Positions 19,561 through 28,000 of a DNA stretch of 44,805 nucleotides are shown in pieces. A model generated the notes under the pieces. That model was not told the origin of the DNA and searched no databases. It saw only the letters and a program-made list of their open reading frames with translations. The position numbers and the translations under genes were made by a program. Source of the stretch: a virus; IMG/VR virus record IMGVR_UViG_3300018063_000021, positions 1-44,805 of that record. One strand, written 5' to 3'. Positions within the stretch are counted from its first letter, which is position 1, and each line of letters begins with the position of its first letter.

Positions 19561-21318
19561 ATGGCGTCCACGTTTTACGCCGCCGCCGGCGACAAATATC
19601 AGACGACGAAGCGCGAGCGGTATCAGGCGCTCCAGACGCGGCTGTGGTCGGATCGCGCGTCGTTCGATTCCCACTGGCGCGAGTTGGGAGACTTTCTCTT
19701 GCCGCGTCGCACGCGCTTCTGGCCTGGCGACCGGAACCGTGGCGACAAGCGGAACCAGAACATCATCGACTCCACCGGGCGGTTCGCGGCTCGGACGCTC
19801 GCCTCGGGCCTGCACGCGGGCTTGACGTCGCCGGCGCGGCCGTGGATGAAGCTCACGACGCCCGACCCGGATCTGGCCACGGCGAAACCCGTGCAAGTGT
19901 GGCTGGAAGAAGTGCGGAAACGGATGATGGTGATCTTCGCGGACACCAACCTCTACAACATGCTGCCGATTGTCTACGGCGACATGGGGGTCTTCGGCAC
20001 GGCCGCGATGGGCATCCTCCCCGACGCGAAGGACCTCTTCCGCGCCTACACCTATCCGATTGGGAGCTACGCGCTCGCGCTCGATGCGCGTGGCCTCGCG
20101 ACCACCTTCATCCGCAAATATGAGTTGACGTGCCGGCAGATTGTCGAGGAGTTCGGCGTGCGCCGAGGCTACCGGGACATCGATTGGACGACGATCAGCT
20201 CGGCGGTCAAGAACGCCTGGGACCGGAGCAACTACGAAGCCGCGTTCGAGTTGTGCTGGCTGGTCATGCCGAACGAAGAAGTGGACCCGCGCCGATTGGA
20301 AGCGAAGTATCTCCCGTGGACGAGCTGCCACTTCGAGCTGGGGTCCGACGAGCTGGTGCGCGCGGAGCGCAAGTTCCTCCGGGAGTCCGGCTTCAAGAGT
20401 TTCCCGATCATGGCGCCGCGCTGGGACATCACGGCCGATGATGCCTACGGGACGGACTGCCCGGGAATGACCGCGCTCGGGGACGTGAAGCAGCTTCAGA
20501 TCATGCAACGGCGCAAGGGGCAGGCGATTGCGAAGATGGTGGACCCGCCGCTGGTCGGCTCGCCCGAACTGCGCTCGCAGAAGACGAGCCTGTTGCCGGC
20601 GGATGTGACCTACGTGCGGGACCCAGCGAACGGGCTCCGTGCGATCCACGAAGTCACGCTGAACATCGAGCATCTCGCCCGGGACCTCGGCGACACGCAG
20701 TATCGGATTCAGCGCGCGTTTTACGAAGACCTGTTCCTCATGCTGGCGCGTTCGGATGACCGCCTGGGGGCGGACCGGCCCACGGCGCGCGAGATCGAGG
20801 AGCGCCACGAGGAGAAGCTCATCGCGCTCGGACCGGTGCTCGAACGCACCAACGACGAGCTGCTCGATCCACTCGTGGACCGTGTCTTCGAGCTGATGGT
20901 GGACGCCGGGCTCATCCCCGAGGCGCCCGAGGATCTGAGCGGGGTGAACCTGAAGGTGGAATACATCTCCATCCTGCAACAAGCGCAGAAACTCGTCTCG
21001 GTCTCCGGGCAGGACCGCTTCGTCCAGTCGATCGGTTCCATGGTGGAGGTCTTCCCCGAGGTTCGCCACAAGATCAACGCGTACCGGATCGTGGACACCT
21101 ACCAAGACATGCTCGGCGTGGACCCCGAGTTGGTGCGATCCGATGACGAAGCCGACGAGCTGGCCGGCGCGGAGGCCCAGCAAGCCCAGCAAGCGCAAGC
21201 GGCGGCGAACGCCATGGCGATGGCCAAGGCGGCCAAAGATGCCTCGCAGGCGCCCGTGGGCCGTGATAGCGTGCTCGACCGCGTCGCGCAAGGCGCCGCC
21301 GCTGGAGCGGGCGCATGA
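19561..21318 (+). CDS. Portal (head-tail connector) protein
   Basis: A 585-residue protein of the podovirus head-tail connector family. Landmarks: an early WRELGDFLLPRRTRFWPGDR, STGRFAARTLASGLHAGLTS followed by PARPWMKL, YGDMGVFGTAAMGI, then WDITADDAYGTDCPGMTALG, a KGQAIAKMVDPPL segment, ITYV-like strands and a long helical C-terminus ending in a Gln/Ala-rich tail (AQQAQQAQAAANAMAMAKAA). It forms the dodecameric channel for DNA entry and exit. I placed the start at 19561 rather than an upstream in-frame ATG, because it lies one base after the previous stop and matches family length. Confidence 0.92.
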   Translation: MASTFYAAAGDKYQTTKRERYQALQTRLWSDRASFDSHWRELGDFLLPRRTRFWPGDRNRGDKRNQNIIDSTGRFAARTLASGLHAGLTSPARPWMKLTTPDPDLATAKPVQVWLEEVRKRMMVIFADTNLYNMLPIVYGDMGVFGTAAMGILPDAKDLFRAYTYPIGSYALALDARGLATTFIRKYELTCRQIVEEFGVRRGYRDIDWTTISSAVKNAWDRSNYEAAFELCWLVMPNEEVDPRRLEAKYLPWTSCHFELGSDELVRAERKFLRESGFKSFPIMAPRWDITADDAYGTDCPGMTALGDVKQLQIMQRRKGQAIAKMVDPPLVGSPELRSQKTSLLPADVTYVRDPANGLRAIHEVTLNIEHLARDLGDTQYRIQRAFYEDLFLMLARSDDRLGADRPTAREIEERHEEKLIALGPVLERTNDELLDPLVDRVFELMVDAGLIPEAPEDLSGVNLKVEYISILQQAQKLVSVSGQDRFVQSIGSMVEVFPEVRHKINAYRIVDTYQDMLGVDPELVRSDDEADELAGAEAQQAQQAQAAANAMAMAKAAKDASQAPVGRDSVLDRVAQGAAAGAGA

Positions 21319-21698
21319 GAGACCGTGAGCCCCTCGTCAAGAACGCGGCCGACCGCAAACAGGTCGCCTTCGCGCGCCGCAAAGAACAGCAGCGCGAGGA
21401 CGAGTTCCTCGCTGTGGTCCGGGCGGTCATGAATCAGGCGGATGGGCGGCGGTTGATGTGGGAGATCCTCGGGCGGGCCGGCCTGGACGACACCGTGTTC
21501 GATCACTCAGGCTCGATCATGTATTTCCGGGAAGGGCGCCGGAACTTCGGGCTCGAACTGAAGGCCGCGCTCCTCCGCGCCGACGAGGATCTCTTCGAGT
21601 TGATGGAACACGACATGCGGGCCAAGCAACGGGCTGAGGCCGCCGAGATCGCCGCGATGCACACCGCGCGCGCCGACACAGGAGACGACACACCATGA
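21315..21698 (+). CDS. Bbp19-like head module protein
   Basis: A 127-residue helical protein: FLAVVRAVMNQADGRRLMWE, ILGRAGLDDTVFDHSGSIMY, FREGRRNFGLELKAALL. The pattern GR-lmW-iL--agl-dtvF......Y-eGrRn-GleLk fits the Bbp19 family of BPP-1-like phages. It sits in the same place there, between portal and scaffold genes, and its role in head assembly is not defined. ATGA overlaps on both sides. Confidence 0.75.
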   Translation: MRDREPLVKNAADRKQVAFARRKEQQREDEFLAVVRAVMNQADGRRLMWEILGRAGLDDTVFDHSGSIMYFREGRRNFGLELKAALLRADEDLFELMEHDMRAKQRAEAAEIAAMHTARADTGDDTP

Positions 21699-22417
21699 CG
21701 ACAGCCGCAGCCGGGGCACAGGCGCCCGCCGACGCTACCGCCGCCGCTTCCACACCCAATCGCTCAGGGTCGCCAGCAGGGGACACGGCGCAGACCGCCG
21801 GTGCCACGCAGACACCCGAGCAGAAGGCAGCGGCCGATGCCGCTGCCAAAGAGGTCGCCGACAAAGCGACCGCCGCCGCCACGGCCACGGCCGCCGCCGC
21901 AGCGGGCGGGACGAAAGCGCCCGCCACGTATGCGCTGACGGTTCCGACGGAGGCGACGGAGTTCATCACGACCGAGGACCTCACCTATCTGGAGACGCTG
22001 GCCCGTGAGAACGACTGGACGAACGACGAAGCGCAGGCCGAACTGGCCAGCGAGGCGACACGCCTCGGCGCGCGGGTCGCCGCCCAGTCGGCGAAGTGGG
22101 CCGCGACAACGAAGGCGGACGCGGAGTATGGCGGGGATCACCTGGCGAGCACGCAGACGCTCGCCAAAGCCGCTATCGCGCGCGTGCGTCCTGAGGGTCA
22201 TCCGCGTCGTGACGGGTTTCTCGCCTTCATGAACCGAGGCGGGGCTGGCAATCACATCGAGGTCGTGTCGTTCTTGGCCGACCTCGGCAAACTGATGGGG
22301 GAAGACGCACCGGGACGCACGGGATCGAGTGCCAGCGCGAGCGGCGGGACCGACACCGCCTCGAAGTTCTACGACCATGCCACCTCGCGGGCACTCGACA
22401 AAGCCGCCACGCCCTAG
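21695..22417 (+). CDS. Scaffolding/head assembly protein candidate
   Basis: A 240-residue protein. Residues 1-75 are low-complexity Ala/Thr/Pro with helical runs (AAADAAAKEVADKATAAATA). Residues 85-200 are a helical domain with WTNDEAQAELASEATRLG and ADAEYGGDHLASTQTLAKAA, then FMNRGGAGNHIEVVSFLADL and GKLMGED. An Ala-rich start plus a domain with AD-e-GG...l--a--a...fln--G-gnhp-vv-fl---G is typical of podovirus scaffold or head-assembly proteins encoded just before the capsid gene. It would be lost or cut during maturation. No protease motif is clear. Confidence 0.65.
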   Translation: MTTAAAGAQAPADATAAASTPNRSGSPAGDTAQTAGATQTPEQKAAADAAAKEVADKATAAATATAAAAAGGTKAPATYALTVPTEATEFITTEDLTYLETLARENDWTNDEAQAELASEATRLGARVAAQSAKWAATTKADAEYGGDHLASTQTLAKAAIARVRPEGHPRRDGFLAFMNRGGAGNHIEVVSFLADLGKLMGEDAPGRTGSSASASGGTDTASKFYDHATSRALDKAATP

Positions 22418-22445
22418 CGCGTAGACCCCAACTGGAGACGGATCC

Positions 22446-23591
22446 ATGTTTCGATTGTTGCTGGTCATCCTCGCCGCGCTGATGGCGTTCGGCGAGCCGG
22501 TGAGCGCGGCCTCGCTCGTCCACACGGGCTCGGGGCTGGGCTCCGGCGCTCTGGCGGAGTTCTTCAGTAACCCGGTGAACACGCTGGTGGTGTTCGGCGT
22601 GGTCTTGGGCACCGGCGCGCTGACCCTGAACGATTGGGCCAAGCGCCTCGACCCGAACGGCAAAGTGCCGGACATCGTCGAACTGTTGAGCCAGTCGAAC
22701 GAGTTGCTCGACGACATGCTCTGGCGCGAAGGGAACCTACCCACCGGGCACCGCACGACGGTGCGGTCGGGCCTCCCCTCCGTGTTCTGGCGCATGCTCA
22801 ACCAGGGCGTCGCGCCGTCCAAGTCCACGACCGTGCAGATCGACGAGCAGACCGGGATGCTCGAAGCGTGGTCGGAAGTGGACAAGGATCTCGCGATGCT
22901 CAACGGGAACATCTCCGCGTTCCGCTTGTCGGAAGCGAAGGCGTTCCTCGAAGCCATGAATCAGGAAATGGCCTCGACCCTGATCTACGGCAACGGCGGG
23001 CTCGCCCCTGAGGAGTTCACCGGCCTCGCGCCGCGCTTCTCGGATTCCACCGCCAGCAACGGCGACAACATCATCAAAGCGGATGGGGTCGGCTCGGACA
23101 ATACGAGCATCTGGCTCGTCGCCTGGGGGGAGGACACCTGCCACGGGATTTTCCCGAAGGGCTCGAAGGCCGGGCTCGTCCACGACGACTACGGGGAAGA
23201 GACGGTCGAAGTCACCGCCGGCGTCGCGGGCGCGCGGATGCGCGCGTTGCGCGAGCGGTATCAGTGGAAGGCCGGGCTGGTCGTGAAGGATTGGCGCTAC
23301 ATCGTGCGAATCGCCAACATCGACACGAGCAACCTGACCGGTGCCACACCGACCGACCTGATCGATCACATGGAACAGGCGGACGAGCTGATCCCCAACG
23401 CGCTCGGCAAGCGGGTGTTCTACGTCAACCGGCGCGTCAGCCGCTACCTGCGGAAGCAGGCGCGAGCCGATGTCTCGGCCGGCGGCGGGTTGACCTACGA
23501 GAACTTCGCGGGCAAGAGGGTGCTCATGTTCGGCAACGTGCCCATCCGGCGCGTCGATGCCATCCTGAACACCGAGGCGACGATCCCCTAG
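22446..23591 (+). CDS. Major capsid protein (Bbp17-like) with N-terminal signal-peptide-like leader
   Basis: A 381-residue protein. From residue 60 it matches BPP-1-type HK97-fold capsid proteins: TLNDWAKRLDP, then VELLSQSNELLDDMLWREGN, LPTGHRTTVRSGLPSVFWRM, LNQGVAPSKSTTVQ, and later WLVAWGEDTCHGIFPKGSKA, WKAGLVVKDWRYIVRIANID and a C-terminal FGNVPIRRVD. The first 58 residues are unusual: MFRLLLVILAALMAFGEPVS looks like a signal peptide with an AXA-like site, followed by a Gly-rich stretch and VNTLVVFGVVLG. GGAGAC lies ten bases before the ATG, and no later start has a better site. The leader may be a cleaved delta-type domain or a membrane-targeting sequence. Confidence 0.9.
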   Translation: MFRLLLVILAALMAFGEPVSAASLVHTGSGLGSGALAEFFSNPVNTLVVFGVVLGTGALTLNDWAKRLDPNGKVPDIVELLSQSNELLDDMLWREGNLPTGHRTTVRSGLPSVFWRMLNQGVAPSKSTTVQIDEQTGMLEAWSEVDKDLAMLNGNISAFRLSEAKAFLEAMNQEMASTLIYGNGGLAPEEFTGLAPRFSDSTASNGDNIIKADGVGSDNTSIWLVAWGEDTCHGIFPKGSKAGLVHDDYGEETVEVTAGVAGARMRALRERYQWKAGLVVKDWRYIVRIANIDTSNLTGATPTDLIDHMEQADELIPNALGKRVFYVNRRVSRYLRKQARADVSAGGGLTYENFAGKRVLMFGNVPIRRVDAILNTEATIP

Positions 23592-23651
23592 CGGTCGGAT
23601 GCACCATCAGAGCAGATCGCCCAATTCCGGGCGTTGCAAAGGAGTGGACCC

Positions 23652-24095
23652 ATGTTTCTTGACGCTCTGTTGCTGGTCTCCGACGCACAGGCTTTTACGG
23701 CCGTCGCGGTGTCCACCAACTCGATTGACCTCGGTAACGTCACGCCCAAGCGTGACATCGGCGTCGGTGAGCCGATGGGCTTCGGTATCAATGTGGATGT
23801 CGCCGCCTCGGCAACGACCGTCCTGGTCGAGCTGATTCAGGCGACGGATGGCGCGCTGACGGCGGGGATCGTCGTCGTGTCGCAGCGGACCTTCCTCGCG
23901 GCGGACCTCCCGCTCGGGGCGTTGCATTTCATGCCCTGGCCCCCGACGCCGGCGCTGGCCGGGCCGTTGCGGTTCATCGGCATCCGTGTGACGCCGGTGG
24001 GCGGCGCCGCGACGGTCACGCTCACGGCGTGGTTGACCGCACAGTCGCTCTTCTCCGTGGCATCACGGAACTACGCGAAGGGCTACGCGGTCTAG
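23652..24095 (+). CDS. Bbp16-like capsid cement protein
   Basis: A 147-residue beta-rich protein: MFLDALLLVSDAQAFTAVAV, then STNSIDLGN, KRDIGVGEPMGFGINVDVAA, later LPLGALHFMPWPP, RFIGIRVTPVGGAATVTLTA. This matches the Bbp16 family, which forms a jelly-roll cement layer on BPP-1-type capsids. The start is the ATG at 23652, eight bases after AAAGGAG; an in-frame TTG at 23634 is rejected. A hairpin follows its stop. Confidence 0.85.
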   Translation: MFLDALLLVSDAQAFTAVAVSTNSIDLGNVTPKRDIGVGEPMGFGINVDVAASATTVLVELIQATDGALTAGIVVVSQRTFLAADLPLGALHFMPWPPTPALAGPLRFIGIRVTPVGGAATVTLTAWLTAQSLFSVASRNYAKGYAV

Positions 24096-24115
24096 GCACA
24101 CGCGCACACCCGGAC

Positions 24116-24147
24116 GGCGCTGGCTCCCCGTACGGAGGGCCAGCGCC
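24116..24147 (+). terminator. Hairpin after cement protein gene
   Basis: GGCGCTGGC (24116-24124) pairs perfectly with GCCAGCGCC (24139-24147); the loop also allows TCC-GGA pairing. No T-run follows. It may be a partial terminator or an mRNA 3' stabiliser that keeps head-gene mRNA abundant. Confidence 0.5.
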
Positions 24148-24167
24148 GCCTTCACAAGGAGACGACG

Positions 24168-24623
24168 ATGGGATCAACGACACGGAAAGGGACGAAGCCC
24201 GCCGCACCCGCGCGGAGCGTGCCGGCCAATCCTCCGACCGGGCAGGTGGCGCGGCGCGTGGCGCCCGAGCCCGCGAACGCCGCGATGACGGTCGGGAGTC
24301 GCGCGCTCGCGCGGGCACAAGCGCTCGAAGGGGTGGCGGCGCGCACAGGCGCCAAGGTGCGGGCAACGAAGGTCGGCTATTACCTGCACACGCGCCGACG
24401 GGTCGGCGACGTGTTCCGGTTGGCCAAAGCGTCAGATTGGTCGGCCCACTGGATGGAGCGCGTGGGGGCGGACGTGCCCGAGAGCCTAACGCTGCCGAAC
24501 GAGGCGCTCCGGCAGGAGCACGACGACATCCTGAAAATGAAGACGCAACCGGGAATGCAGGTCGGCCCGGACAACGTCGGGGACGTGGCCACCGGCACCC
24601 GCAACCCCATCGGCGACGACTAA
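24168..24623 (+). CDS. Hypothetical structural-region protein
   Basis: A 151-residue protein. Residues 1-60 are Pro/Ala-rich and basic. Residues 60-110 hold KVRATKVGYYLHTRRRVGDV, FRLA, then a short WSAHWMERV segment. The phrase 'K-Gyy-h-RR-GDvF-l......SWMe-v' is common in short proteins that follow phage cement genes, probably a head- or tail-completion or decoration factor. AAGGAG lies just upstream of the ATG. Confidence 0.5.
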   Translation: MGSTTRKGTKPAAPARSVPANPPTGQVARRVAPEPANAAMTVGSRALARAQALEGVAARTGAKVRATKVGYYLHTRRRVGDVFRLAKASDWSAHWMERVGADVPESLTLPNEALRQEHDDILKMKTQPGMQVGPDNVGDVATGTRNPIGDD

Positions 24624-24657
24624 GCCGCGCGTCCGGAGAGACGAGGAGACCGAGACC

Positions 24658-24981
24658 ATGCGACGACAGCTCTATCACCGCAAAACCGACTACGAGACGG
24701 TGGCGGCCAGCCAAACCGATCAAGTGCTGGGGGCGACCGGGGCTCCGGGCGATGTGCTGGTCCGCCTGGTGATCACCGTGGCCACGGCCCTCACAGCCGC
24801 GGTGAGCATCAAGGATGGCGCCGGCGGCGCGGCGATTCCGATTCTGCCCAACTCACCAGGCGGCGGCGTGGGCGTCTACGTGGTGGACCTGGAGATCGCC
24901 GGCGTGACGGCCGCGAGTGGTGGCTGGCGCGTGACGACAGGCGCGGGCTCGACCGTGGTCGCCTCGGGGCACTTCTCGTAA
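24658..24981 (+). CDS. Hypothetical beta-rich structural protein
   Basis: A 107-residue protein dominated by beta strands (VLVRLVITVATALTAAVSIK, VGVYVVDLEIAGV, GWRVTTGAGSTVV), suggesting one beta-sandwich domain such as a small virion decoration or tail protein. GGAG precedes the ATG. No family recognised. Confidence 0.5.
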   Translation: MRRQLYHRKTDYETVAASQTDQVLGATGAPGDVLVRLVITVATALTAAVSIKDGAGGAAIPILPNSPGGGVGVYVVDLEIAGVTAASGGWRVTTGAGSTVVASGHFS

Positions 24982-25011
24982 GCCCTGCTGGGGTGAGGGG
25001 CTGAGGGGCTG

Positions 25012-28000
25012 ATGGCCAAGACGCAGATCCTCGACTACTACATTCACGTCCGCGACAAGACCTACGCGGAACAGCTCACTGCGTTTCTGCGCGCTGGGGA
25101 TACCGACGCGTGGCCCAACGGCGTCGGGGGTCTGCTCTTCGTGCCGCGCGCCGATGGCCCCGACACCGTGAACTTCCCGATCGTCGGGGTCAAAGGGGAA
25201 TGGTGCATCCGTCGCGCACCCTACACCGCAGGCCCACCCGAAGGCGGCGCGGCGGTCGAGTTCGCGATCAATGACGGCGCGTATCCGCCAGCCTACCCCC
25301 TGGTGGAGGTGGGCGAGGCGATCCCCGCGACGGGCGCGGGCTATCTCAGCTCGCCCTGGTTCACCAACTCGAACGACTTCCCGCGCAACGCGGCGACGTT
25401 CACGCGGTCCACGGGCTGGTGGCTCTTTGGCTCGAGCACGAAGTTCTATTGGGCGGGGCACGTGGTCTACGACCCGCCGGCGGCCGGGGCCGGCACGGAG
25501 GGCAGTGAGCCCACCGAGCCGGCGCCGATTCGGCCGCGCCGCTGGATCGACGGCATCGAAACGCCGGAAAGCGGGGAGGGGGCCACCGACACCCTCAACG
25601 ATTTCTCCCGCGTCGCCTCCCGCTCGGTGGAGGGGTTCGGCGTCGCGTGGCGCGACAACAGCGCCACGGTGCAAGTCCGCACGCACACGCTCTCCCCCGA
25701 TGCCGATCGGCATTGGGATCGGGTCTACCTGCGCGCGGTGCTCGCGTTCCCGGACGCCGCGGTGTCGATCTATCGCAGCACGGGGTCCGTGGTGGCGGGG
25801 TCCGGGCTGTTGATTGAAGTCACCGCGACCGGACAATTCGCCTTCTTCCGCGTCAATAGCAGCGCGAACAAAACCTTGCTCACTACGGCCGGCCAACTTG
25901 TACTCGACACCTGGGCGCGCCTCGACATCATCCACAGTGCGGTGGGCAACGTGTTCACGATGGATGTCTATCTCAAGGGCGTCCTGCTCGTGGCCGGTCT
26001 CACGGCGCCGGATCCGGGCTTGGTGCGCACCGTGACGCTCGGCCGGGCTTCGATTACGGGCATTTCCGCCTCGTCGGTGCGACTCGATGTTGACGACTGG
26101 ATCGGGGGGCTCCCCCCGTACGTGCTCGACCCGCTCCTCATCGCCTGGAACGCCGGCACGGGCTACGTGGGCGGGGAGATCGTCCGCTGGACGAATGGCG
26201 GGACCTACAAAGCGCGCGAGGCCTCGACGAATCTCCCGCCGGTGACGAACCCGACGAAGTGGATGCGCCTCTCGCATGCGACCGATTGGCTCAACGGGAG
26301 CCACGTCGCGCTCATTCGACCCACGGCGTTCAACGCCTCGCATAGTGGCTGGACCGGAGACGTCCGCCACCTCACGCAACGCGCCGCCCAGTCCACGACC
26401 CTCGGGCTGACGAGCACGACGGCCCTGGCGATGGTCTCGGTGGATACCGACGCGGTGGCGCAACTCGACAATTACCCGGGTGCGATCGGGTGGGTCGGGT
26501 TCAACGTCGCGGGTTTCATCTCTGCCGGGGGCGCCCCGGACGGGAAGCTCGGCTACAAGGTGGGCGCGGCGGCGGCCGTGTTGACGACGGTCGTCCAGGC
26601 CGCGGGCATGGAATGGCGCAACGTCCTCTACGTCGATCCCGCGCCGAACGGTGACATCGCACAGCCGTACAAGAACCTCGCGATCGAGCTGCGCCACGAA
26701 AAGGCGAACGACGCGACCGCGGCCGTCGCGGCGATTCTGCACGGGTGTGTTGAGCTGGTCGGTGTCTTCGGCGCGGAAGATGTCGTGCCGGCAGTCCCGC
26801 CCGTGGTCCCGTCGGCGCCGCCGCCGCCCACGTTCCGGGGCTACCACACGGCGCCCTATCCGCGGTCGCCCTGGGGGGCCGGGCAACTCCCGTTTGGGCC
26901 GGTCGTCATCAAAGGTGGCACGTATGCCGGCAACAACCTCGGCCAGGATCTCATCTTCGCCGCGGCGCCGATCTGGATCTGGATCCGTCCGCTCACCAGT
27001 GACACCGGCGGCGTCAAGTGGTGGTCGTCGATGCTCGCGGCGCACATCAGCATGGATCAGAGCGTGAACATCTCGGGCCTGATGGATGCGACGCAGGACT
27101 TCGCCTTCGTCCAGGGCAGTCCGTCGGCCGATCAACAGATGCAGTTCCTCGTGCGGATCGCATCGGTCCATGGGCAGGTGAACGCGACCGGGGTCACCTA
27201 CCAGTACATCGCCTTCTGCGATCCCGCCGCGCGGTTCTCGCGGGCGGGTGTGTTTGCTCTGGGACAGAACCAAGGGCCGCAGACCGTCCCGCTCGACGCG
27301 GCGGCGTTCACGCCGGAGCTGGTGTTTCTGTTCAAGGAAGACCTCGGCACGACGACGACCGACACGCTCATCCTCAAAGGACCGGGGCACGCGACCGATG
27401 CGGTGTCGCTCATGACGACGGGCACGCCGGTGACCAACGCGCTCGACATCGGCGCGGGATCGCTCGTCGCGCGGGCCGGGCTCCTCACCGCGCAGTTCGC
27501 GGACTATCCCTACGTCGCCTTCCGGCGCGCCGACGGCAATAACGCCGTCGGCCAGGCGGGGGTGATGGCCATGGGCTCCTACGTGGGCGATGGGGCCGCC
27601 TCGCGCACCATCTCGCTCGCGCCGGCGAGCGGGTTGCGGCCGATGTGGGCCGTCGTGCAACCCCACAATGCCATCGCCATTCAGCGCGATCCCTCGCACA
27701 CCACGGTCAACAGCTCGACGCTGGCCGGCACGAACCAAACCACGGGGATCACCGCGGGTAGCATCGACGGGTTCACGGTCGGCATCACCCTCAACGCGAC
27801 CGGGGTCACCTACACATATTTTGTGTTCCCAGGGAGCGCGACGGCGGGCAACGGGGGCTGGAGTATCAACGCCGAGAGCGTGCCCGTCGGGTCGGACTCC
27901 TCAAGGCCGGCCGACTGGGGCGAACCGGTGGAGCAAGACGCCGTCGTGACGCCCGTCGTCCTCGTCGATGAACCCGACCTCGATCAGGCGTCCGTCCTGT

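Noticed and set aside
19249-21291. Long minus-strand open frame (680 codons) opposite the portal gene
   Set aside because: GC-rich codons leave few stops on the opposite strand; the product is Arg/His/Pro-rich without motifs and the + strand encodes a clear portal protein.
24853-27738. 961-codon minus-strand open frame opposite the adhesin-adaptor gene
   Set aside because: Composition is typical of a shadow frame (Arg, Gly, His, Asp-rich), with no recognisable domain; the + strand product has clear domains and couplings.
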